Below are positions 35,680-43,776 of a stretch of DNA of 64,000 nt, in pieces. Each line of letters begins with the position of its first letter. Positions within the stretch are counted from its first letter, which is position 1. The notes below the pieces were generated by a model. That model saw nothing but the letters and a program-made list of their open reading frames with translations, was not told the origin of the DNA and ran no database searches. Source of the stretch: Sphingobacterium sp. UBA7855 (lineage in GTDB: Bacteria > Bacteroidota > Bacteroidia > Sphingobacteriales > Sphingobacteriaceae); assembly GCA_002500745.1 (NCBI GenBank), contig DLST01000003.1:216351-280350 (forward strand), given 5' to 3'. Both the position numbers and the translations under genes were made by a program.

Positions 35680-37194
35680 TTACTTCCAATAAGCATTTTG
35701 TTCGATTAAATTATTTTGAGCGAGAATTTCTCGAGCAATTGGCCAATAAATCCCATCGCTAGCGATTAATTGTGCTAACTGTGGATTGTCATGTTTTATC
35801 TTTTCTCGTCGAATCATATCATACCATCGCTGTCCTTCACCCATCAATTCACGTTTTCGTTCTAAAAATATAGCGTCAACCAAATCTCCATTTGACGTCT
35901 CACTATATACTTTAAGCCCTCTGCGTTCCCTAATTTCATTAAGTAACTCAATGGCCGTCGATTTTTCGCCCAACACAGCTAAAGCTTCGGCGCGTAAAAG
36001 CGTAATATCTTCCAAACGAGTCAGTACTGTCGCACTGGTAAATATGCGGAAGGTGGGATCCGAAGAACCTCCCATAATACATTTGATTTTGCTAAATATG
36101 GGATACTTGCCGTTGAAGTTTCGGAAATATACTTCTGTCGTCGGATTTCCCAGTGTATCGATACTAAAACGTTGGTCCTTCTTTTCGTTAAATGTTTTTA
36201 AAATCATTTCCTTCGGCATATAAATATCCGGTACGGTCTTATTGACAACAGGAGCAGCCAGCGTCAACTCTTCAATATGTCCTGTGAACGATGCCTCCAC
36301 ATGTGCCCATATATAAGGAAATGAGAATAGCTGCTCGGAACGCTTATCAAAGAAAAATCCATTGCCATCTGTTAAAAACGAAGTCGACAGGTAATAGGCT
36401 CCTCCTTTACTATAATTGTCCATCACAAATTGCGAATAAGAAGCCGCGTCTGCATAATTGGCTTGCCATGCGGCCAAATGTGCGAGGATAGCATATACCG
36501 AAAGTTTCCTGACCAACGCACCATTCCATCTGGAAGATGCTTCATTGTAGTAGTTCCCAATTTGCTGTTCATCACCCGTACTATAGGAATAAGGTAATAA
36601 TTGAGCCGCATCATACATTTCCTTTTCGATCCAAGCGTACAGTTTTAATCGATCCTCCTTAGGCTTATTCTCAAAATTTCCATCATGTGAATTCAGTATC
36701 AGGGGTACATCACCCCAAATACGGACCATATTGAAGTAAGCGTAAGCACGTAGAAATCGAGCCTGAGCTATATCCACGACCAAATTGTTTTCCGTGTAAC
36801 GCATATCTTTTTCTCTTACTCCCGGTGCGCGCTCCATAAAAATATTAGCAGCATTAACTACAGCAAACCAACGTCTCCAGTTCGAAAGTGCGTTCAACGA
36901 TTCATAATTTGCTTTGAGATCATTCTTAATAATTGCCTTAAGATCTTGACGGGTGGGGCTATCAAAATCCCCTGACCTCACCTCTCCATACAGCCAATAA
37001 GCATTATTATCGTCCAAAGCTGCTTTGGTTAAACCGTAAATCCCCATCAAACCTGCCCGCGTGTCTTCCAAAGCATTCCACATATTCTCTTCCTTGACCG
37101 TTCGAGAAGAGTCTATATCCAGCATTTTCTTACAACCTCCCAGAAGTAATGAGAAAAGTAGTGAAACACTCCATATAAGATGATATCTTTTCAT
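35680..37194 (-). CDS. SusD/RagB family lipoprotein, first pair of the mannan PUL
   Basis: The start at 37194 (MKRYHLIWSV) gives lipobox LGGC (Cys21) and a 10-base gap behind the SusC stop; the frame extends upstream only by overlapping SusC. The 504-residue protein shows SusD features: ARFLRAYAYFNMVRIWGDVP near 135-155, LEDITLLRAEALAVLG, then IFLERKRELMGEGQRWYDMI, ending in WPIAREILAQNNLIEQN. It is the partner of the unusual SusC at 37205-40144, which lacks its N-terminal domain. The glycan ligand is inferred from the locus only. Confidence 0.95.
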   Translation of the reverse strand: MKRYHLIWSVSLLFSLLLGGCKKMLDIDSSRTVKEENMWNALEDTRAGLMGIYGLTKAALDDNNAYWLYGEVRSGDFDSPTRQDLKAIIKNDLKANYESLNALSNWRRWFAVVNAANIFMERAPGVREKDMRYTENNLVVDIAQARFLRAYAYFNMVRIWGDVPLILNSHDGNFENKPKEDRLKLYAWIEKEMYDAAQLLPYSYSTGDEQQIGNYYNEASSRWNGALVRKLSVYAILAHLAAWQANYADAASYSQFVMDNYSKGGAYYLSTSFLTDGNGFFFDKRSEQLFSFPYIWAHVEASFTGHIEELTLAAPVVNKTVPDIYMPKEMILKTFNEKKDQRFSIDTLGNPTTEVYFRNFNGKYPIFSKIKCIMGGSSDPTFRIFTSATVLTRLEDITLLRAEALAVLGEKSTAIELLNEIRERRGLKVYSETSNGDLVDAIFLERKRELMGEGQRWYDMIRREKIKHDNPQLAQLIASDGIYWPIAREILAQNNLIEQNAYWK

Positions 37195-37204
37195 TTCTTT
37201 TCGT

Positions 37205-40144
37205 TTAAAAGTCAACTTTTATTCCTACCGTATATATCCGTGGTATCCTCATTTTTGATCCAATATCATAACCCGTATAATCCACGATCTCAGGATCTAC
37301 ACCACTGTAAGATGTAATTGTAGCAACATTATTAGCAGACACATAAGCATAAGCATTTTTGATAGCTTGATTCCGGCCTGCCAAAAGAGATGTTAAGTTA
37401 TAGCCCAGCGTGATCGCCCGTATTTTAAGAAAGGAGGCATTTTCTAGGAAAAGGTCTTGATCGGCCTGATAAGCAATAACCGTACTCCAAGGATTATACA
37501 AGGGATATTTGCCATAATCCCCTCTTTTTTCCCAATAGGTGATCTCCTTGATTGCGTCTAGGCTTTTCGCACCTTCATTATTGATAAAATCAAAACGATT
37601 GGCCATTTCCTGATTGATGAGTTCCCGACCAAGATTATAATACATGTTCACCCCCAGGTCCCATTTGCCAAAGACAAAATTGTTGTACCAATTGCCAAAA
37701 ACAGCAGGCAAGCGATGGCCCTGCAGTTTCCGATCTTCATCGTTGATCATATTATCACCATTTAGATCCTTCCATATCGGATCACCTGCATGCAATTGAA
37801 TCGCATTATAAGTCATTCCCTGAGGCACATCAGCATCAGTTTTGTAAATACCGTCGTTGGAAAGCAGCCAATATTGGTCTAAGGGTTTGCCAACCTCCAA
37901 AAGATTATTACCGATAACCAGCCTATCGAGACCGTTCGGTAATGCCTTCAATTTATTCTGATTATGGGATACATTGAGCGCTGTAGACCACTTAAAATTA
38001 TCGGATTGAATGGGATCTAGTCCAACAGTCAATTCAGCACCGATATTCTGAACATTCATCCCAGCTGCATAGCTCGATTTATAGCCATACTCGCTATATG
38101 AAGGAATATTAATTAGCTGGTTCTTCGTCTGTTTCAAATAAACATCCAGTGAAACATAAAAATTTTTCTGTGTATTCGCATAGTCCAAACCCAAATTACC
38201 CTGGTCTATATAAGCCCATGGAATATGATAACCAACCCACCCCGATTCATACGGCCGTACCAACCCTGCAATCGCATTATAGCCAGCAATAAGCTGATTT
38301 CCCGTAAATCCCATTTGAGCGACATAATTAGGCCCTTGCGCAAAATCATCAAACACATTGTTTAGGCCGATACGTCCGACACTAAAACGGGCGGTAAGAT
38401 CTTTCAGGTCAGTATTGGTCGTAAAGTAGCTATTTTTAATATTCCAATTTACCGACAAGGACGGCGTAAAAACCCAGCGGGCATCCGGTTGCGCATTAGA
38501 GGATCCGTCAGAGCGAAGCAATAGCGATGTTTCGACCTTATCCTCATAATTGTAAGTTGCTTTTCCATAAAATGAGACCAGGTTATGACGGATGCGATCT
38601 AAAAACTTAAAGATAAGCGCTTTTGGATACGCCGTCGCTTCGAGATAATTTGATTTCAGCGCATCGTCTTCCAACAGATTCACTTTAATAAAATCATTTA
38701 CACCTTTATAAGCATAAGCATAGTTGTAGCGATAAGTATCCCATTGCAAACTATTGCCAACCAATAGGTTTAACGTATGGCTTTCATTAATATTCCAATC
38801 ATAAAGAGCTTTATTGTCAAATACCGCCCGCTGATTATAACCATAGTAGTTTGAAGCAAAATTATTGGATTCCATCAACTTACTGTGGTAGAATTGATCC
38901 CGATACCCCTCATTATAATCGAGCATTCCTGTTGAAAGAAAATGAAAATTTCCAAAATCAAATTGCAGCTTTCCATACCCCTGCACAACGTTCGTCTTGT
39001 TATTATCAAAGCCTTTTTTATAATAGCTCAGGTACTCGTTGTAGACCTCCTTATTAGGTGACAAAGGCGCAGACAAATCTGGGAAATAGGCCAACTGGGC
39101 AAATCTATCCCGCAGATTCAGGTTGCGATTTCGATCGAGTCGAGTGATATTTGCCTGCATAGAGAACGTTAACCAAGTCATCGGTCGCATATTCAGGCCA
39201 AACAAGGCATAATACTTATTCAATTTTACCTGGTCGGACACACCCTTATCCTGTGTTGAGCCCGCTGCAAATTGAAAATTTGCACGTGGCCCACCACCGG
39301 ATAAATTTGCATTCAAATTGTATACTAAACCACTATTGTAATAAGAATCGGTCCAATCGGATCTCCCAAAATAATTCATATTAAGCGAGTCACTCAAATA
39401 CACTGGATAAGAATCTCCATCATCATACTTGCCGTTGGAGGTATATAAATCATAAAATTGCTTTCTGAATTTGTTTTCGTATTCACCATTGATCGTTGTG
39501 ACATGTGGACGATCAGCCAATCCCGTATACATGTTGATCGCTATCCGGTTGCTTTTATCGGCCTTATACTCTTTCGTACGAACGACGATAGCTCCATTTG
39601 CAGCATTAGGACCATACATCGCCACCGCAGCGACATCTTTTAATACTTCAATGGACTTTACCATATCGATATTAATATTTGCAAATAGATTGGTCGCAGG
39701 CCCAATACGCTCGAGATTATACGTTTGTACGGCGTAAGCAAAGGGGTGTTCTCCGACCAAAGGAATTCCATCTACAACAACCAATGGCTGATTTTGAAAT
39801 ACGTCAATATCAGAAAACAATGGCCTCGAGATGCCTCGAAAGTACATGGGCTGCTTAGTGCCTGATTCGCCGGACGGCTCAGTAACGTACAGTCCAGTGT
39901 TATTTCCTTTTAGGTATTGCTGCAGGGAAGAATAAGGTAATAAAGCTTGTTTCTTTAGTTCTACTGGATTTACTTGGCTAGTTTTAATCTGAAATATAGA
40001 ATCCAATTTCGAAGTTCCAATCTGAAGCTTAAGACTATCGGACGGTGATAACACCTTATCTTGACCAAAAGCAAAAGAATAACAGGCACAGGACCACCCT
40101 AAAAGAATAAGCCTATCCAAATACCTCTTTTTAATCATGTACAT
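37205..40144 (-). CDS. SusC/RagA-like outer-membrane protein lacking the N-terminal domain and TonB box, first gene of the long operon
   Basis: The 979-residue protein has a signal peptide ending CYSFAFGQ (about 28), then a short, mostly helical segment instead of the usual carboxypeptidase-regulatory-like beta-sandwich. No EVVVxGYG-type TonB box is visible. The plug is present: QPMYFRGISRPLFSDIDVF, LVVVDGIPLVGEHPF, then SIEVLKDVAAVAMYGPNAAN. The barrel appears complete and ends in Phe (VGIKVDF). ATGs at 40144 and 40138 are both possible. It leads the 18 kb operon and is followed by a normal SusD. Either it is energised in another way, or it works with the complete SusC encoded downstream. 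The family is certain; the mechanism is open. Confidence 0.9.
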   Translation of the reverse strand: MYMIKKRYLDRLILLGWSCACYSFAFGQDKVLSPSDSLKLQIGTSKLDSIFQIKTSQVNPVELKKQALLPYSSLQQYLKGNNTGLYVTEPSGESGTKQPMYFRGISRPLFSDIDVFQNQPLVVVDGIPLVGEHPFAYAVQTYNLERIGPATNLFANINIDMVKSIEVLKDVAAVAMYGPNAANGAIVVRTKEYKADKSNRIAINMYTGLADRPHVTTINGEYENKFRKQFYDLYTSNGKYDDGDSYPVYLSDSLNMNYFGRSDWTDSYYNSGLVYNLNANLSGGGPRANFQFAAGSTQDKGVSDQVKLNKYYALFGLNMRPMTWLTFSMQANITRLDRNRNLNLRDRFAQLAYFPDLSAPLSPNKEVYNEYLSYYKKGFDNNKTNVVQGYGKLQFDFGNFHFLSTGMLDYNEGYRDQFYHSKLMESNNFASNYYGYNQRAVFDNKALYDWNINESHTLNLLVGNSLQWDTYRYNYAYAYKGVNDFIKVNLLEDDALKSNYLEATAYPKALIFKFLDRIRHNLVSFYGKATYNYEDKVETSLLLRSDGSSNAQPDARWVFTPSLSVNWNIKNSYFTTNTDLKDLTARFSVGRIGLNNVFDDFAQGPNYVAQMGFTGNQLIAGYNAIAGLVRPYESGWVGYHIPWAYIDQGNLGLDYANTQKNFYVSLDVYLKQTKNQLINIPSYSEYGYKSSYAAGMNVQNIGAELTVGLDPIQSDNFKWSTALNVSHNQNKLKALPNGLDRLVIGNNLLEVGKPLDQYWLLSNDGIYKTDADVPQGMTYNAIQLHAGDPIWKDLNGDNMINDEDRKLQGHRLPAVFGNWYNNFVFGKWDLGVNMYYNLGRELINQEMANRFDFINNEGAKSLDAIKEITYWEKRGDYGKYPLYNPWSTVIAYQADQDLFLENASFLKIRAITLGYNLTSLLAGRNQAIKNAYAYVSANNVATITSYSGVDPEIVDYTGYDIGSKMRIPRIYTVGIKVDF

Positions 40145-40233
40145 ATAAATGATATATAATTAGGTTATTTTTACTTTTCTACTATTACTGGTTAAAATCA
40201 CCTAAAAAATAAGGCGAAATTTACTGATTTTTC

Positions 40234-40261
40234 GAGATAGGAAAATTGGTCGATTCCTCTC
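40234..40261 (-). other. Imperfect hairpin in the leader of the long operon
   Basis: GAGATAGGAA (40234-40243) and TTCCTCTC (40254-40261) pair with one bulged base around a 10-base loop. It lies about 90-117 bases upstream of the first SusC start. It could be a leader structure or chance; nothing supports a specific RNA element. Confidence 0.25.
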
Positions 40262-40327
40262 AAAAATTTATATTATGCGGTATCAAATAGAATTAATATC
40301 ATAATTTAAGGTTTTAAGTATAAAATA

Positions 40328-40341
40328 TAAAAACGTTTTAG
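40328..40341. promoter_or_regulatory. LacI-type operator candidate in the SusC upstream region, distal to start
   Basis: TAAAAACGTTTTAG agrees with the conserved site CTAAAACGTATTAG at 11 of 14 positions, with the central ACGT intact and a near-perfect palindrome. It lies 184 bases upstream of the SusC ATG in the 594-base spacer 40145-40738. Confidence 0.5.
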
Positions 40342-40472
40342 CATAACACAACATAATGGAATGTTAAAACGGATCGGTTTGCTTAATTGGTCTACACTTA
40401 TCTCACTTGGTTATAATGAAGATATATAGAAAAATGAGAAAAAAAAACTTTATGCGTTATTTTTTCCGTTTG

Positions 40473-40486
40473 CTAAACTGGTTTAG
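40473..40486. promoter_or_regulatory. Second LacI-type operator candidate in the SusC upstream region
   Basis: CTAAACTGGTTTAG is a palindrome with six-base arms (CTAAAC, GTTTAG) and a two-base centre. It has the same length and outer bases (CTAA and TTAG) as the sites before the GH92 genes, and it is also followed by TAA. It lies 145 bases from the site at 40328. The rest of the 594-base spacer is AT-rich, with no gene that I can support. Confidence 0.5.
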
Positions 40487-40690
40487 TAATTAACATTAAG
40501 CAATTTATAGCTCAAAAACTGGTTTTTTACACTAATAAAATATGATTTTGCTAAAATGACAGATTCAATTAATTTTTTTTCAAATTGTAACGTCATTCTG
40601 CACATGAATCAAAAAACGAATGAACAGCTTCGTACTTAAATGACTAGTAAGTGGATAGCACTATCCCTTCAGACCGCAGGAAAAATAAAA

Positions 40691-40710
40691 ACCCCTCGTA
40701 AAGGAGGGGT
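40691..40710 (-). terminator. Hairpin terminator of the GH92-BSP-GH92 operon
   Basis: ACCCCTC (40691-40697) pairs with GAGGGGT (40704-40710) around a six-base loop. On the minus strand TTTTATTTTT follows. It lies 29 bases below the GH92 stop at 40739. Confidence 0.75.
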
Positions 40711-40738
40711 GTGCATTATAGGATTTTATCTTTTACTC

Positions 40739-43033
40739 TTATCTATTCGGTTTATTACTCATCTCGAAGATTAATTCACCGCCATCTATAATGCTACGAT
40801 AAGGTAATCGCAAATCAGCTAATTTTCGCCCATTTAAAGAAACGGATTTAACGTAAACATTCTTCTCAGACTGATTACGGGCAACTATGGAAAGCGTACG
40901 CCCATTTTCAAAATTAACCTTGGCCGATTTGACCAAAGGACTGCCAATCCAATAACTATCTTCCCCAGGCGCCACCGGATAAAAACCTAGTGCAGTAAAT
41001 AGATACCAGGCCGACATCTGTCCACAGTCGTCATTACCACCTAATCCCGCATGACCATTATGGTACTGATTTCGGATGATTTGTCTGACACGTGATTGAG
41101 TTTTCCAAGGACTCTTGGTGATGTTGTATAAATAAGCCACATGATGGGAAGGCTCATTTCCATGCACGTAATTTCCGATAATACCATCTCGCGTAATATC
41201 CTCTGTATGCTCAAAATACTTATCGGGTAATTCCATAGTAAAGAGAGAATCCAAATAAGTCTCTAAACGCTGCTTACCTCCCATGACTGCCATCATTTTG
41301 GTAGGCTGATGCGGTACATAAAGACTGTAATTCCATGAATTACCTTCAATAAATCCCTGTCCATGAGTATCTAGCACATCAAATTTCTCCTGAAATTTAC
41401 CCGCTGAATCCTTAGGGCGCATAAATCCAATGGAGGAATCATAGAGTGATTTCCAGCTCTCAGCTCTTTTGGAAAAAGTCGCGTAAATATCGTCTTTCCC
41501 TAATTTTTTCGCTAATTGCGCTATACACCAATCATCATACGCATATTCCAATGTATTAGAAACTGATGTTCCCGATACATCTGAAGGAACATACCCCTTG
41601 TCAATATAAGCACCGATACCCTCATACTGACGTGTATTTGCTGTTTGTACGCAAGCCGCTAATGCCGCTTCCGCATCGCCTTTATAAACGCCCTTAAGTA
41701 TTGCATCGACAATAACAGACACCGAATGATAGCCGCTCATACACCAGTTGTCATTCGCATAATGCGACCAGATGGGCAACATCTTCAATACACTCTGGTC
41801 ATAATGAGCCAGCATGGATGCCACAATATCTGCATTACGGGAAGGGTTGATTAAATTCAACAAGGGATGAAAAGCCCGAAATGTATCCCATAGCGAAAAA
41901 GAGGTATAATTCGTAAAACCTTTGGCGCGGTGCACCTCCTGATCCAAGCCCTTATACTCACCATTAACGTCCATATATACCGTTGGCATTAAGCTGGCAT
42001 GATACATGGCAGTATAAAAATTGACAAGATCTTCCTTGTTCAACATTTCAGCTTCTATCTTATGCAGTTCCTTTTCCCAAGCCTCCTGGCCTTTCTTCAC
42101 GTACCGATCAAAATTCCAGTCGGGAGCCTCAGCCTCCATATTGGCCAATGCATTCTTCATGCTTACTGGACTTAAAGCTACTTTCAGAAGGATGGCCTCT
42201 TGTTCTTTTGTATCGAAATCCAAGTGTAGCTTAATATTGTGCGCTGCAAGGTCAGGGAAATTGTTTTGTTGATCAAACTTACGCCAGAAACCATTATACA
42301 CAGGTTTTCCATCTTCATACTTGGCCCCATAGTTTTTAAAAGCTTTTGATGTCTTTATGGCAAAGTACACTGTACGTGTCCTGGACCAACCGTTTGTCTG
42401 ACGGTATCCAACTAACGTAGAATCGTTCAGTACTTTCACAACAGTCCAAACATTTTTTCCTTCGTAATTATAGATCCCCGCAGTTAAATTAACAATGAGA
42501 TGTGACGCATCAGACTGATTGAAAGTATATCGATGTATGCCCACTCGCGTGGTCGTGGTCAACTCTGCTTTAATCTGATGTTTATCCAGTAAAACACGGT
42601 AATAATTGGCTTCGGCCAATTCGTTTGTATGGCTATATGGAGATCGATAACCGTCTTGAGGACGATCAGCTGTACCTGGATTTAACTGAACTTTACCTTG
42701 GGTAGGCATAATCTGTATATCACCAAGATCGGAATGACCGGTACCGCTAAAATGCGTATGACTAAATCCCACAATCGTAGGATCATCATACTGATAGCCG
42801 GCACAATATTTATAAACATCACCATTATACCGGCCGTTCACTGCATACGATAAAGTATCGGTATCCGGACTCAATTGCACCGCGCCAAAAGGAACTGTCG
42901 CTCCTGGAAAAGTATGTCCCATTCTTGCCGTACCGATGAGCGGTTTGACATACTGAACTAATTTGGTTTTTTGTGCCTTTAATAGATATGGGACACTAAT
43001 TAATCCCAAAAAGACTAAACTTTTTATATTCAT
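40739..43033 (-). CDS. GH92 alpha-mannosidase (exported), classical type
   Basis: The 764-residue protein has a signal peptide ending LLKAQ (about 21) and the full GH92 architecture: YVKPLIGTARMGHTFPGATV and GFSHTHFSGTGHSDLGDIQI in the N-terminal sandwich, then in the barrel IEGNSWNYSLYV with the likely catalytic acid. HGNEPSHHVAYLYN (from residue 624) and GNDDCGQMSAWYLF (from 666) follow. These motifs have the classical form, whereas the other two GH92 proteins of this locus carry HGNQP and GDEDNGQ. It is the last gene of a three-gene operon, 10 bases after the metallopeptidase gene. Removal of terminal alpha-mannose in the periplasm or at the surface is expected; the linkage cannot be read from sequence. 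Confidence 0.94.
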   Translation of the reverse strand: MNIKSLVFLGLISVPYLLKAQKTKLVQYVKPLIGTARMGHTFPGATVPFGAVQLSPDTDTLSYAVNGRYNGDVYKYCAGYQYDDPTIVGFSHTHFSGTGHSDLGDIQIMPTQGKVQLNPGTADRPQDGYRSPYSHTNELAEANYYRVLLDKHQIKAELTTTTRVGIHRYTFNQSDASHLIVNLTAGIYNYEGKNVWTVVKVLNDSTLVGYRQTNGWSRTRTVYFAIKTSKAFKNYGAKYEDGKPVYNGFWRKFDQQNNFPDLAAHNIKLHLDFDTKEQEAILLKVALSPVSMKNALANMEAEAPDWNFDRYVKKGQEAWEKELHKIEAEMLNKEDLVNFYTAMYHASLMPTVYMDVNGEYKGLDQEVHRAKGFTNYTSFSLWDTFRAFHPLLNLINPSRNADIVASMLAHYDQSVLKMLPIWSHYANDNWCMSGYHSVSVIVDAILKGVYKGDAEAALAACVQTANTRQYEGIGAYIDKGYVPSDVSGTSVSNTLEYAYDDWCIAQLAKKLGKDDIYATFSKRAESWKSLYDSSIGFMRPKDSAGKFQEKFDVLDTHGQGFIEGNSWNYSLYVPHQPTKMMAVMGGKQRLETYLDSLFTMELPDKYFEHTEDITRDGIIGNYVHGNEPSHHVAYLYNITKSPWKTQSRVRQIIRNQYHNGHAGLGGNDDCGQMSAWYLFTALGFYPVAPGEDSYWIGSPLVKSAKVNFENGRTLSIVARNQSEKNVYVKSVSLNGRKLADLRLPYRSIIDGGELIFEMSNKPNR

Positions 43034-43043
43034 CGCTTATGGA

Positions 43044-43763
43044 TTATATAGTAGGATTTTTTATGTAATCCGCCCATAGCTCATCAATAGTTTTACCTGT
43101 CTCTACTTTCCAAAAAGCATCACTATAGCTATTGCTACGCATTGCCGAATCCAATTTTTTGACAAAATCCTTCTTTACATGTGTGTTAATCCAGTAAAGG
43201 AATCGTGCAGTGACGCGATAAGAATCGGTGTATTTCTGCTTTTCGTTATATTCTGGCAGCTTCCAATTTGCTCCCGCATTGTCTATTCCGTCATCAAATC
43301 GCACAAAATCGGCTATCCCCTCCGTAATCCACCACGGACCGGCCCCATCGGGGTATGCTTGTACAATATGCATGACCTCATGGGTAACCACATCAATATC
43401 CCCTGGATTTTTAGCAAACCAGGCTGGACTATAACGAACAATCCCACCCGCTGTAGCTGCTACACCTTTGTAGTCCGGATCAATTACAAAAGATACCTTT
43501 TTTATAGTCTTTTTATTATATTTCTTCGCCAGTTTGGGGTAGTTTTCAAAATAAGCCGAAATGAGTCGATCTTTTAATGATGGACTAAAATCTTTGTCCT
43601 TATTAATCCAAATCAATGTAAAGCCACCTTTGCTGATACTGTCCACATCCACCGCAACCTTACGGTCATTTTCAGTATGCTTCCAGTTGTCCTGTGCGAA
43701 AATCCCACTTGAGTACAACAATCCAAATAGGATAGCAGCGCCTTTTAATTTTTTAAAATTCAT
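43044..43763 (-). CDS. Basic secretory protein family metallopeptidase
   Basis: The 239-residue protein has a signal peptide ending SSGIFAQ (about 24). It contains a zincin motif HEVMH at residues 128-132, followed by WITEGIADF (145-153), the HExxH...EG pattern of the basic secretory protein family, known from plant defence proteins and many Bacteroidota. His128 and His132 would bind zinc with Glu129 as the base. The gene is placed between two GH92 genes with gaps of 10 and 13 bases, so it is expressed with alpha-mannosidases. I infer that it cleaves the protein part of mannosylated glycoproteins, but its substrate has not been shown by anything in the sequence. Confidence 0.87.
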   Translation of the reverse strand: MNFKKLKGAAILFGLLYSSGIFAQDNWKHTENDRKVAVDVDSISKGGFTLIWINKDKDFSPSLKDRLISAYFENYPKLAKKYNKKTIKKVSFVIDPDYKGVAATAGGIVRYSPAWFAKNPGDIDVVTHEVMHIVQAYPDGAGPWWITEGIADFVRFDDGIDNAGANWKLPEYNEKQKYTDSYRVTARFLYWINTHVKKDFVKKLDSAMRSNSYSDAFWKVETGKTIDELWADYIKNPTI

Positions 43764-43776
43764 AATAGCACAGTGA

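Noticed and set aside
35786..36223. 145-codon plus-strand open frame
   Set aside because: It is antisense to the conserved C-terminal part of SusD. No promoter or family resemblance supports it.
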